DNA of 29,453 nt from Apostichopus parvimensis. Taxonomy: Eukaryota; Echinodermata; Holothuroidea; Aspidochirotida; Stichopodidae. The position numbers were made by a program, and so were the translations under genes. Below are positions 1 through 11,085 of the stretch, in pieces; position 1 is the stretch's first letter, and every line of letters starts with the position of its first letter. Below the pieces are notes generated by a model that did no database searches, was not told the origin of the DNA, and saw only the letters and a list, made by a program, of their open reading frames with translations. The DNA lies in the NCBI GenBank assembly GCA_000934455.1, contig KN887198.1, positions 11,978 through 41,430 of the forward strand, given 5' to 3'.

Positions 1-2442
1 TTTACTGAGAGTAAATGAAAGAGACTAATGAAAATATGGAGATTATATCATTTAGATCTATACTGGAAGAATTAAATCCTAAAAGCGACGCATGGGTTTT
101 GAAAGTAAATCGAGAAGAGCAACTGACACATGCTTGAGAAATGGACATATCGTGAGAAATGCGGCAGTTTTACCACCACACGATTGGCAGTAAATTTAGA
201 TTAGATTTGAATTGATTAGATTTAATTAGATCCTGACAGAATCGATCAGTTTTGGAACTTAATGAAAGTGAGAAAATCAACATATTCTGTGTGTACACAC
301 AGTTCTGTGGCTATAGCACTGGGATCCATAGTGAAAAAAATTGGATCCCAAATGAAATGATAGGTATTGATAGCAAAATGGAAAAGAGATACCAGCACAT
401 ACTGTTTACATTCAGTCAGGACAGCGTTAATAGATCCAACACAGTCGATAGGCACTGAGAATTAATGGGCACGATAAACTGACTCATGGTTGTTTGCAGC
501 AAAACACTGATCAAGTGTTTAAAGCCGATCAGCCTTCTAGGATTGATGGGATTTAAGTTTAAAGACATGTCACATGACACATCACACAAAATGGCTACAA
601 TTGAACATTGACATTCTATGTTACTTACTACAGTAGGATCCAAACATTGAAGGTCTCATTTCCAACATGGGGAGGGCCAGGGGGGGGTAGGGGTAGTTTC
701 GGTCTTCTTGTCATGCTTCTGATGACCAAAAGTAGCTCTTTGATTACAATTAGCTTTGACCTATGACAGAGATTCAACAGCCCCATGCCTAGGCTTACAC
801 CTATCAACTTTTGCAGTCCATGGGGTTTACAGTTTAGGACAAGTTTACAACCACTTTTTGGACAAAATTTGGCCCAGTTTGACCTCCAGCAACCATGTGA
901 CTTCTTTGGCTTGTGACGATATAAGCTTTGAAATTCTGACATCCTATATGTGTTTGAAAATTGTTTTGCCATACTGTGAGTTTGTGATAAACAAAAACTA
1001 ATTTTTATTGGGTGCACAAATTTGGCCAAGGCACAGAGACATGTCTTGAATGAACTGTAAATTAATTAAAATTACAATATTTCTTCCTTGATTAATTCAA
1101 TCAGTTCTCATTTGTTGCTCTTATAATTCTTTGTTAATGAACTACATACAATCAGCATCTGTTAACGAGACAACTCATCAGCTTAGTATCTCTGATAGAG
1201 CCAAGGTGTTTGGAGGGACTTCCCCAAGAAGATCATATTCATTTCATCATTTCTTGATTTCGACTCTTTCAGCGGAAAGCAATATGACAAACGTTAAATG
1301 AATTTTGACGGTCACGATAGGATGTCAAAGGTTACTTGAAAGTAATCATCCACTCGGTTTCTGGTCCCGCTGTAACTGGAAACCTTTTCTATCATCATGA
1401 AACGTACTTCTTCCTTCATACGACAAATTTGCAACACTACAACAATCTATCACAAGGAACTTTTCAAACAGCTGGTTAAATTTCTTTGCAAAATATTCTG
1501 TAGCAATCCAGACCACTTTATCAAGAAAACTAAAGCAGCTAGATTCCGTGAATATTAATTTCACAAGAATGGGAATCAATATTTTCAGGAAGTCTATTAC
1601 ATCCAGGGAAACTAAATTTAACAGTAGCACACTTTCATAGCTCAAATGTGTCTAGTGCTGCCTGCATTGGATATACAGTATAAATGAAACACAGCCGTAA
1701 GGCTGTTCATGAACCGACTTTGTAACTCAAACCGGTTTTGCACAAAACTGCAGGTTTCAGTCCGTTTCACATTTCATGAAAAGTGGGGAACCCTAGAATA
1801 CATCATGTGATGTTTGTTAAAAGCAAACTATAAATAAGTATAATTTGTCAGCCAACTTGTAATCAGGAAGGGCGGTAAGGAAACATCCCATGAGTTAGTG
1901 CAAGCATTGATGCGGCCTATACATTGACACACCAACACACAGAGAGATATATACACTTTCAACATAGCATAAAATGATATCTAACTTTGTCATTTTCTTT
2001 GATTTTTTGCAGAAATGGATAAAGACAGCTTAGAGAGAAGAGACTGAGGGCGTCAAAGCGATAATTATTATCTTTCTTTCTTTTTTTCAATTAAAACTCT
2101 CATTATTTTGATACGAAAACAACGTTTAATCCTCACAATAAGGTATACCAAAAAGACACGACAATTTAGAAATATATCTCCTAAAACATCAGAAAATAAG
2201 GAGTAAACAAACTCAAAAATTACTTTGGTTAGGTTTCCAAATGCGAGGGTAAAAACCTGTTTCCTTGTTTAAACCAGTTTTATTGTCCACACCAACCGCT
2301 TTCGTGAATATCAAAACCTTCAGCCTCATTGGCTCTCACTCTTGGGACTAATAACCAGCTGATTACACGGGCCATTTGGAACGGAAGGAAAACTCCATAC
2401 TGCTCTTGCAGACTATTTGATGGGATTGGAATGTTATGGAAT
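1..2442. other. No recognised gene
   Basis: No exon of a known family was recognised. It should be the downstream side of EIF3G, but no RRM-coding segment was found on the minus strand. It holds a poly-G tract near 676-692, GACC-type repeat-like sequence around 745-900, and an unassigned 99-codon minus-strand open frame at 1346-1645. Confidence 0.6.
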
Positions 2443-2650
2443 GGGAGTGTTAGCTCAGTTGTTAACGCCGGTGCCTTTCAATCATAAGGTCCCGAGTTTG
2501 AGTCACTCCAAGATTAATGTATGTCGTCCAGTTCGGAGGTGTCGAGAATTGACAACTCATAATCATGGACGCTTGCGGATTTAATAAGCCAATGAGGTTT
2601 CTTTGCAAGTTCCTGCTTGCAGGAGGATCTAAAATACATACATACATTTT
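2443..2650 (+). repeat. tRNA-derived SINE, copy 1
   Basis: A tRNA-like head has a pol III A box (TTAGCTCAGTTGTTAACG) near 2449 and a B box (GAGTTTGAGTCACTCC) near 2495. A tRNA-unrelated body containing GTTCCTGCTTGCAGGAGGAT follows, then a (TACA)n tail. A second copy in opposite orientation at 24635-24840 shares the body. Relative to that copy, this one lacks about 35 bp after ATCATGGACG. No clear target-site duplication is seen. Confidence 0.85.
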
Positions 2651-3551
2651 AACTACCACTGTAAAGTTACTTACCGGAATTGTTGAAAGGTGGATTAAAT
2701 ATAATCAGCAACTCTACATGATCTGTTACTTATTTCTTCAAACTCTGTACGATCTTTAGGGTGGTCTGTATTATTGTAAAGTATTACTGAAAGTACAATG
2801 ACTTGGAACATAAAGCAGGTATCGTAGTGGGGGGATTGCAATGCACTTTAATAGATGTTTTTAAGTGGCAATGTTTGTAAAAAGCCGAATGAATTCCTCT
2901 CATTGTCACAAATTTCACTTCTTGCAGTACTTATACAGACATAAAATTTTAGCTGATTTTCTGAATGCATTCTCCGGACTGGACGTCACATGGAATATGA
3001 CGATGGAAGTCTCTTACATTTTACTCAGAAAAACATCGAGGAAATAATTATGAAACACCTAAGCCTCTGCAAACGAATTATCCAACAACAACATCATCAG
3101 AGACATCCTTCTAGTAATTACTTTTAGTAATAGTGCAGGCAAGAGTTTTCAAATTACTAAAGCTAGGGTACGAACTTCTAAGTAAGACTTTTGAATAGGT
3201 TTATCTCCATGCAGTATCAGATTTACTGTTTTCCACAAAGTGTCTCCATGACAACCCCATAGGGCTAAGGTATTCAAACTAGCAACAAGGAACACATTGA
3301 GAGTGTTCAAAGCATCATGATATACCAACTGCAATCCTCCTTGGTATATAGCAATGCAACAGCCACTCAATAAGTACTTCTACCAAACTTTTCTTCGGTA
3401 ATTTAGGGTTATTATGAAATCAAATCAAATCCTTTTACACAAAGTCACCTTACTCAGCTGTGCGAGGCAGTGTTACATAAAACTAGTATATAGGCCTGAG
3501 ATAATGAATCTGAACCAATCGTTATGGAGAAGAACAACATCCATATCTTAC
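2651..3551. other. Intergenic or EIF3G intronic sequence, no exon recognised
   Basis: This is either intron or downstream sequence of EIF3G. No RRM RNP motif was found on the minus strand. Short open frames at 2865-3047 (+) and 3149-3370 (-) match nothing I know. Confidence 0.5.
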
Positions 3552-3671
3552 CTTTCCTCGTGAACATGGATTCACCCCTCCTCTTTCCACCTTCTCTGGC
3601 AGCCGGGGGAATGTATTTACCGGTAGAGGGAGGCTTGGGACCTTCTGGTGCTTCTCCAGCTTCTGTTGCAG
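3552..3671 (-). CDS. EIF3G: EIF3G exon 7 (linker before the RRM)
   Basis: Encodes residues 167-206, with GKYIPPAAREGGKRRGESM matching the family's KYVPPSLRDG...RRGESM linker just before the RRM. Acceptor ATTTACAG, donor GTAAGA, phase 1 at both ends. The next exon should start the RRM but was not found in the window. Confidence 0.94.
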
Positions 3672-6600
3672 CTGTAAATATGAATTGTAGAAATACAAAA
3701 CATAGTTAGATAAAAAACTTCTCTTTTCCCACAAAATGATATGAGTTAAGACACATTTCAACCAAACCAAATGGCTTGGTGATTCTGTGCCACATTGCAC
3801 ATGGCAATTTGTAATGAAACACATCATTCTAAGGCTTAAAGTTTTGACCATTGCTCAATTCGTATGATCATCAAAATTCTTACAGTTATGTGCGTGTTTA
3901 CATGGTTCTCAAAATTTCTCTTGACTTCAAATGACCTTTGACCAACCAAGACAGTGATAGGATTATTTGTGCTCACTAAGGTGGAAATACAAACCTAGTT
4001 TGAAGTAATCAAACGACCTGCAGCCGACCTTTGCTTTAATGGTTACAGTGTTCACGTTTGCAGACATTGACCTCTGTTGACTTTAAACCACTTATGACCT
4101 CCATAGAAAACAATAGGGTTTTTGTGTTCACCAAGGTGGAGCTGCATAGGAGCTGCATAGCAAGTTTGGTTTCACCCAGCTTTAACCTTAGGAGAATATT
4201 ACAGTGATATTAGGTTTTTAGACTTTGACCTGTTGACCTATGACCTCCATAGAAAACAATAGGGTTTTTGTGTTCACCAAGGTGGAGCTGCATAGGAGCT
4301 GCATAGCAAGTTTGGTTTCACCCAGCTTTAACCTTAGGAGAATATTACAGTGATATGAGGTTTTTAGACTTTGACCTGTTGACCTATGACCTCCATAGAA
4401 AAGAATAGGGTTTTGTGTTCACCAAGGTGGAGCTGCATAGGAGCTGCATAGCAAGTTTGGTTTCACCCAGCCTTTACCTTGGGAGAATTTTACAGTGTTA
4501 TTAGGTTTTTAGACTTTGACCTATTGACCTGTGGCCTCTATAGAAAACAATAGGGATTTTGTGCTCACGAAGACGAAGCTGAGTTTTGAGTTTCATCTAG
4601 CCATTACCTTTGGAGAACTTAACAGTGTTTTAAGGTTTCAGGATTCTGAAGTCACTGATATAATTTAATAGTGGTGTTAAAAAACTGTATTTTAACCAGA
4701 TTCAAGTGTCAAGTAGGATTAAAAACATTTTGTTAGCTTGATTGAAAACAAAAATCAATCCAATACGCTGCTTTGGGTGAGAAAAGCACCCGTTGGAAGC
4801 TGGCGACCTTACCTTTGGGTGTTTCTGCACCCGCCTCTCCTTGTTCCTGTGCCGATAGTTCTTTACGGAGATTTTCCAGGGTATCTTTGTAGGGACATTT
4901 GGTGGTCCAATGGTCACCCTGGCAGACACGGCACATCCCCATCTTCGTGGTTTTCAGCTTCTGTAAGGGATCTTCCTCTGGTTGATTGTTCAACTCCTGC
5001 AGTCAAATCAACCAATTCAGAATACAAAGAATGAGAATATATGAGTTATTTTGCTGCATAGGAAGAATCTTGGGGGAGGGGGTCTAAGGGGTGGGGGTGT
5101 ACCCCTCCCCTTGGGAACAATTTTTGCAAATGGTGTATGCTTAGATGGCAAATCATTTCTTTTTCGCATTACAATAATATTTCCAAAGTCTTTGTTGCAT
5201 GGACTCAACCAACGTTATTTCATGACGAAGGGGCTGGGGGGGGGGGGGGGGGGGGGGGGTAAGGGGTGCTTGGATTCAAAAATGTGCTTTTGTATTTCAA
5301 CTTTTGAAACAATGTTGAAGAATCTTCAACCGTTTAGGTTGTACTGTTCAAACATAATATAGTTATGTATAAGTGCACTAGCAACTTTCTTATGTATTAC
5401 TCTGCTTTTATTTAGTTATTTTTTATATTTATTAATTATTATTTCTTTCTGTTTTTTTTTTTTGGGGGGGGGCTGGTACTCCCTTGCATTTTTTATGCTG
5501 ATGTAGAGGGGGGGAGACAGAAGCCCCTAGATGCGGATATGGTTGTGCCCCTACTTGGATGGTGGCACCGTTACTTTATATTTCAAATGCTTTCCAACAT
5601 ATTCGGCACATTTTCCCTAAATGGCAGTGGCCTCATTAAGCCGGTTATTCTATTCTTATAGTTATTGTTTTTATATTTAATCTTTTTTCCTTCATGACAC
5701 ATTGATGTACACTAGGTTCTCAAAAATAGTTGTTTCTGGCTAGCATACAAAACAGTTTATTCACAAGTGTAAAATGTCGCTTGGATGTGCCAGGCAGTTG
5801 GTCATCGTTGAGTTGACAAAAGAAGGGTAGCATGAAAACCAAAATGGACTGAATTCAATAGCATAGTTAATTGAACAATAAATCTATAATTTATGCACCA
5901 AATTAAAAATGATTACGTTACTGAACTATTTAAGCAACACTTGCCAGGAACAGCATGTGGGATTCAGGAATGACAGAAAAACATAATACAGCACACGTCA
6001 GGGAAAATACCAAAACTGTTTGCATCTCTTAACTAGGGTTATCTGCATGTAAATTTGGTCACTGTAAACTATAGTTTGTAAGTATATAAGTATCCTGGGA
6101 AGAGACCTGACAAAGCTGTATTTTAATTAGTGACAAATAAGCATCGACTGGTCTGTCAGTAAACCAGGAGAATTATGATCAGTTGCTATTCTTAGTGATT
6201 ACTTCGCACTCAAAATAGAAACAAAATAAGAAAAGGAAAAACTGCAAAAGTAAAGAAACTGGCGTTCCTAACAGTTACCTCTTTATTTGTTACAAAATTC
6301 ATAAAGATCTCATCGTTGACTGTGGTTGTAGCAGGATTTGGTCCGGGCCCATCACTGTCTGCAGCTCCAAATTTCTTCCATGCCTGTGATGAAGCAAAAA
6401 ATGGAGTCCACGGTCAATGAAAGCTGAAACTTCCCCCAAAATTTATGTAAGCACTGTACCCATGGATTGATGCCAGCATAGTTACCAAATTATTTCAATT
6501 TGTTCCAATGGTCAATAACTTTTATGATTGCAGCCATTTAAAGGGGTATTCTGGTGACAGACAATGTGAAACTTCTATTGAAGAATAAAATAAACCACAC

Positions 6601-9600
6601 TGCTAATTGAAAACCCCCATTATCAAAATCTTGCCCCTAACTCGAGATATGTTTGGTTTAATGTAACCTATTTTGACTGGCTAAACCCTCAACTACTCCA
6701 GGAAGTTGGATCACAGTAGTGGTTCTGTGATGACATCTGGGCAAATGCTCTTTGGAAGCTTTACTTAGGCTATTATAATCTTCTTGTTGATTTATCATTG
6801 AAACCTGATTCATTTGGGATGTTTACATAGCTGTCAAAGTTCTCTGTACTTAGAATTTCATCAAAATGCATTTTTTTTGTAGAAATATTCTTTAGTTTGT
6901 GAATAAATGATTGAGATATTCTAAAGAAAAACAAAGACATTTTCAGCTAGAGTGCCATGATGACATCATCCATTCTGCTGTTGCCAGATGCATTTTACAA
7001 AATATCACTAAATTTAAAAAAAATCTCCACAATACAAAATGCTATGAGGCTGTGCTTTTCACAGTTAGATTCAGAAAAATTTAAGCATTTTTGTTCAGCA
7101 ATCAACTTTAGCCACCAGAATATTCTTTGAATTTACCAATGGTCAATAACTTTTTATGATTGCAGCCATTCAATTCACCATGAGTAAACACCATAGATCA
7201 TAGGTATAGTCTTTCTCTTAATGAGAGCAAACAAATGTTTCGGATGGTATACACAGGAGGAGGTAGGATATCAATACTAGGGCCACCGAGTATGATCAAA
7301 TGAATTGAATTGAATTGAATTTGAATTTATTGTCCACAATCGGAAATTTGGCTTAAACAGGTCGTAAACGAAAAAAGAAAAGAAAAAAATAAAAGCAATA
7401 GTATAAGTATCAATAGACTGCAATACACATACAGTAATACAAACAAATATACAGCAAGTCCTACAAATAAGAAACTTATCTTCTCACTTGTGAATTAAAT
7501 ATATGGATAGAGTTAGGCACAAATGAGTATCTGTAGTGGCCCCAAAGTGTACCTGGTGGGCACAAACGCAGTCCAGAGCGGTTGTAATTATAGTGCTCAA
7601 ACAAAGGGTGTGTTGGGTCTTGCATGATATATTTCAATTTATTCAACGCCATGAATTTTATGACTTTTCCCTCATCACTCACCTTCCTCATTGCTACTGT
7701 CTTTGAGGCTCTCCTCTTCTCTATCTTGAAAGTCTGAACAACCTATAAAGAAATAAAAACAAAAATATATTCTGTCTTTGGGAGTAACAATATAAGTCTT
7801 CTGCAAACGTCTCTTGCTTGGCAATTTTTCTTTGGCAAACTTTTTTCAACTGATGAAATCAAATTAACTTAGAAGCAGCTAGTGTGGTCCGATTTAACAC
7901 CGAATACCACCAAAGCTAGTTGAACGGCAAATCTGTGAAGACTAAAATTTCTGTTCTGACAACCAAAATCAGGTTTCGAGGTCGTGTCCCGCAAGTGTTT
8001 ACATCATATTGAGAATGCATTGTAGCAAAATAGTCCCAAAGTAGGTATGAGTTTAGTACAATTCATGGGGGTGGGTACAGGCAGGAATGACACAGGATAG
8101 GCTCACTACCACACTGGTGGTTGATATATACAGAACTAAAACGTCATTGACTGTAGCTGATGAAAATATAACAAATTAAACATGCCTTTCAGATGAAGGA
8201 AAATGTTGGTTTCTGTTGAAGGTCAAATTAAGTAGCTCATTCACTTACAAATACTGTAAGCTTAGCAAACTACTGTCACTTTCCTGGATTACGATAATAT
8301 TCCAAAGAACCCGAAAAATAATTGCAAATAGAACCAAGGTTATAAAACGATAAAGAAACACTCATCCAAAAATAGCATTTGGTTTTTGTTTGTTTAATTC
8401 CTTGCTGAAGCATTTTGAAATCTTACTTTTTGTCATCCATTTGACATTGGCTGATTGAAGTTTACTGTTGTATTAAATGGTCCATTTTGATGCCTTTATG
8501 TCTGACCCTTGATTTTATCCTAACATTATGCCTCTTTTCTGGAACACTCATGTTTCATCTTACATTACAGGGAGTAAGTTAGGTGCTCAAATTGTGAAGG
8601 TTTTTTTTCTCTCATAAAATATGCATCTGATATATGTTGATGGCAGGCTAATATATGTTGATGGCAGGTTGATATATGTTGATGTCAGGCTGATATATGT
8701 TGATGGCAGGCTGTGTATGTTGATAGCAGGCTGATATATGTTGATGGCTTGCAGAAGAGTCCTCCATATACTACTGTCATATTAAAGTGCAGATTGACTA
8801 CGTACCTTTTGTAGTTTGTCTTCTTCACTCCTTTTATAACTGATCACTCTCTTAATGCTCCCATCGAATGTGGTTTTTGAAGGAGGGAGAGCATCTGTGT
8901 GGGCAAAGAAAATGTAAGTTACTTAAAACTTACTTCACAAATTTTAAAGATAAATTAAAATGATGCGGTGACATCAACGATGTAGTTTGCAAAATTTTAC
9001 TCAATAATACTCTTGTTATATTCACACATGACTGGAAAGGTATTGCTCCACCTGAGATATTAATATTTCAACTCTGCTTTGAAATGGTAGAGAGGAGTTC
9101 TTTTCCCCATTTTTACCATTTTTTCATTTCAGCTAATAGCCAACATGAAGTTAAACATGCATGTGGTTGGAGAGAATCTTGGCAAAGTCAATTATCTTTC
9201 AGTTTTTTATTTATTTTTAATCAAAAACATGTAACACATGCTGATGAGAAGTCTACTAAGTTGGAAGGTCCTAACCATCAATATCACATACACTGTAGTA
9301 CCATTGTAACCAGCCTCTGCTGCTCCTTTGAGGGAAATCATAGAAGTAGTCTCTAAACACCACATTATACCAAATCTTGGCACAACAATCATAAATTTTA
9401 CAGAACCAAGTATCAGTGAAAAAAAATGCAATTGTTCACACAAAGATGTCCTAGATTTTCTCCCTAAATGAATCAACAAGAAGCAGATTTGATTTATCAT
9501 AAATTCAACTATTTTGATCAGTTATTTTCAGACTTAGGAAATGTTAAAATTTATCAATAAAGTTTTACACAGTGATAAGAAATGCAGCTTTTAATGCAGT

Positions 9601-10844
9601 AACTGTTAAATGTTTTTTTAAGTTTGTTGAATTTCAAATAATCATATATAATAATCATAAATGAATAATACTTATTTGACTTTCAACCACATTTGGCAGA
9701 AATACAGATGGCCTTTATTGAAGAAATAGTGAAATCATATCAGACAAGCACTAGTTGCTAGGTTGACATCTTTGGTAGCATGCATCCAAACTTGGTTGTG
9801 ACTTACGAAGTTCTCCTTCCTCAATCTGATCGGCCCAACTGGTTGAATTCAAAGTCCTGTGAAAGCCAAATAACAAAAAGATAGTTAAAAGGCAATGCAC
9901 CATACAAACCTCAAACCCAGTGCCCAACCACCACAAATTTGGTTAAAAGAAAAACATAGAAAAAATAATACAGCAAAGAAATGTGTAGCTAAGGCAATTG
10001 CAAAATTGACAGTAATAGTTTTATTTATTTCAAAGTTTTCAACCAGTGTTGTTGTTGAGTCCATCCAGCATATCCCAGTCTGAGTCCTTGGGATCCGAGT
10101 CCTTGGAATCCTAGACCAAGCATACCAATAAAACTATTAATTTAATTAAGCTCTGGAAAAATGTTTAAAATTGAACTTACAGTAAACTAGGCCTATTGTT
10201 CACTGGGAGAACAGCACACCAGAACTAGACATAGTGAAACTACCAACTGAAAACTCACACCACACAGAATTAACTAAAACTTGGGTTATTTAATGACATC
10301 ACACCGCCACCACAACACCTGACACTGATTGTGGACCCTATTATGTTGTGTTGACAAACAACTATAGGTTATACTGATATTGATAAAGTGATAGGCAGTT
10401 TAGCCCTTGCCTACCCCCATAATTCAGAAAGGCCTGTTATCTGAGCGCGACCAAATTTTTAACCTAGCTAGCTTTCTTTGACATCAAAGATATCATTGTG
10501 TAAATAATACACAATGATATACTGGTTATATATAATACTGGTATACCGACAGTTTTTTGGCGCTTTGGAATAGCCACCTAGCCTACTAACCTAGGCCTAA
10601 CTGTAACATACACTAACGATTAACACTGACGAGTGCATATGCAACGTTTACCTAGCCTAACACTAACAGTAACACTAACAGACACTGACAGTGGGTAAGA
10701 TACTCGATAGGATGTGCTCGATAAATCTTTGTTTGTACGAGTCAGATCTCCTGAATATGAAACACTGGAATGCATTGAGCGATATAAATTGAGTATTTTG
10801 TAATGTTTCCAGAACTGCAATAAATGCACTTACGGAGAATCCAT
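3552..10844 (-). CDS. EIF3G: Eukaryotic translation initiation factor 3 subunit G (N-terminal 206 codons, 7 exons; 3' end outside window)
   Basis: eIF3g is a subunit of the eIF3 complex, which acts on the 40S ribosome during cytoplasmic translation initiation and scanning. Exons read on the minus strand: 10844-10834, 9856-9807, 8894-8806, 7742-7683, 6383-6279, 4996-4813, 3671-3552. All junctions are GT-AG and phases join without a break (619 nt, 206 codons plus one base). Visible landmarks: SWADQIEEGEL at residues 10-20, as in the family N-terminus; FKIEKRRASK (about 55-64); WKKFG then GPGPNPATTTV (about 72-92); the zinc knuckle with Cys127, Cys130, His134 and Cys139 followed by PYKDTL; and GKYIPP then RRGESM (about 184-202). 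The human protein is about 320 residues and ends in an RRM; that RRM is not found between 1 and 3551, so the gene runs off the left edge or the assembly lacks its end. The start codon has A at -3 and G at +4. Identification is firm; the first two small exons are slightly less certain than the rest. Confidence 0.95.
3925..4650. repeat. Tandem array with ~146 bp period, inside an EIF3G intron
   Basis: The phrase GACCTCCATAGAAAA recurs starting at 4096, 4242 and 4388, with a variant at 4533: spacings of 146, 146 and 145 bp. Each unit also holds CAATAGGG, CACCAAGGTGGAGCTGCATA, GTTTCACCCAGC and AGAATATTACAGTG. The central copies are nearly identical. The 4533 copy and an earlier one near 3928 are diverged, so five monomers can be counted. 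The unit itself has a short internal duplication (GGAGCTGCATA twice). Confidence 0.9.
4813..4996 (-). CDS. EIF3G: EIF3G exon 6 (zinc knuckle)
   Basis: This exon carries the diagnostic zinc knuckle: CRVCQGDHWTTKCPYKDTL, with Cys127, Cys130, His134 and Cys139 as presumed zinc ligands. It is preceded by an acidic EEDPLQKLK stretch and followed by a Glu/Gln-rich linker. Acceptor TTTGACTGCAG, donor GTAAGG; it ends in phase 1. Confidence 0.97.
5236..5259 (+). repeat. Poly-G tract (24 G)
   Basis: An uninterrupted G run within an EIF3G intron, in a wider zone of G-rich patches (5070-5110 and 5463-5512). It can form a G-quadruplex on the plus strand, and its length in the assembly is unreliable. Confidence 0.9.
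6279..6383 (-). CDS. EIF3G: EIF3G exon 5
   Basis: Thirty-five codons (residues 71-105), both ends in phase 0. It begins AWKKFG and contains GPGPNPATTTVNDEIFMNF, matching the conserved eIF3g segment before the zinc knuckle. Acceptor ATCACAG, donor GTAACT. Confidence 0.96.
6505..7170. mobile_element. MITE-like element (6539-7129) between 34-35 bp direct repeats
   Basis: The ends are inverted repeats: AAAGGGGTATTCTGGTGAC at the left, and the complement of GCCACCAGAATATTCTTT at the right (about 7112-7129). A direct repeat beginning CCAATGGTCAATAACTTT and ending GCAGCCATT lies on each side, at 6505-6538 and 7136-7170, differing by one T. No open reading frame is inside, so the element is non-autonomous. 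It lies in the intron between EIF3G exons 5 and 4. Confidence 0.75.
7300..7676 (-). mobile_element. LINE (non-LTR retrotransposon) 3' end, C-terminal ORF fragment plus 3' UTR
   Basis: On the minus strand the open frame to 7476 encodes a reverse-transcriptase-protein C-terminus (DPTHPLFEHY, CPPGT, RYSFVPNSIHIFNS), of the kind that ends many LINE ORF2 proteins. A short 3' UTR follows and terminates in an (ATTCA)n-type tail at about 7300-7325. The 5' part is missing. It sits in the EIF3G intron directly after exon 4. Confidence 0.8.
7683..7742 (-). CDS. EIF3G: EIF3G exon 4
   Basis: Twenty codons (residues 51-70) reading VVQTFKIEKRRASKTVAMRK, between acceptor CTTTATAG and donor GTGAGT. The reading frame stays open past the donor into an adjacent LINE fragment (see findings). 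Confidence 0.95.
8627..8753 (+). repeat. Minisatellite, 21 bp unit, about six copies
   Basis: The unit CTGATATATGTTGATGGCAGG is repeated with small substitutions; the fifth copy is shortened. It ends about 50 bp from the donor of EIF3G exon 3, in the downstream intron. Confidence 0.9.
8806..8894 (-). CDS. EIF3G: EIF3G exon 3
   Basis: Acceptor CCACACAG, donor GTACG. It encodes residues 21-50 and includes LPPSKTTFDGSIK, which corresponds to the LPPPKEVINGNIK segment of vertebrate eIF3g. Phase 1 in, phase 0 out. Confidence 0.93.
9807..9856 (-). CDS. EIF3G: EIF3G exon 2
   Basis: Acceptor GGCTTTCACAG precedes it and donor GTAAGT follows. It encodes TLNSTSWADQIEEGEL (residues 5-20). SWADQ followed by an acidic run is the conserved N-terminal signature of eIF3g. 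Confidence 0.92.
10082..10111 (+). repeat. Short direct duplication
   Basis: GAGTCCTTGGGATCC is followed at once by GAGTCCTTGGAATCC, a 15 bp tandem pair differing by one base, in EIF3G intron 1. Confidence 0.8.
10490..10520. repeat. Perfect 12 bp inverted repeat, 7 nt loop
   Basis: ATATCATTGTGT at 10490-10501 pairs with ACACAATGATAT at 10509-10520, in EIF3G intron 1. It may be a remnant of a terminal-inverted-repeat element or a simple hairpin. Confidence 0.85.
10834..10844 (-). CDS. EIF3G: EIF3G exon 1, coding part (11 nt)
   Basis: Encodes MDS plus two bases of Pro4, followed by donor GTAAGTG. The exon is recognised because its two-base overhang plus the G opening exon 2 makes a Pro codon and restores the family start just ahead of SWADQ. 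The 5' UTR continues above 10844; its upstream limit cannot be seen. Confidence 0.8.
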
Positions 10845-11085
10845 TCTTTATTCTTGTCGGAATATGTTGCAAACTGAGCATATGTCTCGCAATGCAATGT
10901 GTAGCATGCAACTATATTGACTTGACCAAGTCGTTTTTTCGAAGCAAGAGAGGAAACTAGTAGCCATCGTTGCACGTGTTGCGTATATGAAGCACAGAAA
11001 TTCAACACAGTTCTGTGATATGCAGTAATCCGTATGTGAGGTACATTATAAAAATCGAAATGTCAGTGTCGACCCTAACAGTTAG
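10845..11085 (-). promoter_or_regulatory. EIF3G 5' UTR and presumed promoter region
   Basis: This sequence lies directly upstream of the EIF3G start codon. It has several ATGs in other frames on the minus strand and no clear TATA box. The assignment is by position only; the transcription start is not visible. Confidence 0.4.

Noticed and set aside
15..137. 40-codon plus-strand open frame starting at ATG 15
   Set aside because: Too short, no family recognised, no splice or expression evidence.
2013..2047. Good polypyrimidine tract and AG at about 2012, followed by a 10-codon open end, possible terminal exon
   Set aside because: No partner exon or homology; such sites arise by chance.
2443..2520. 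tRNA gene
   Set aside because: The acceptor and anticodon stems are imperfect and the sequence runs into a SINE body seen again near 24.7 kb, so it is a SINE head.
5051..5362. Gly-rich open frame on the plus strand
   Set aside because: Produced by translating poly-G tracts; no coding signature.
8627..8753. CRISPR-like spacing of 21 bp repeats
   Set aside because: Units are directly adjacent with no spacers, in a eukaryotic intron; it is a minisatellite.
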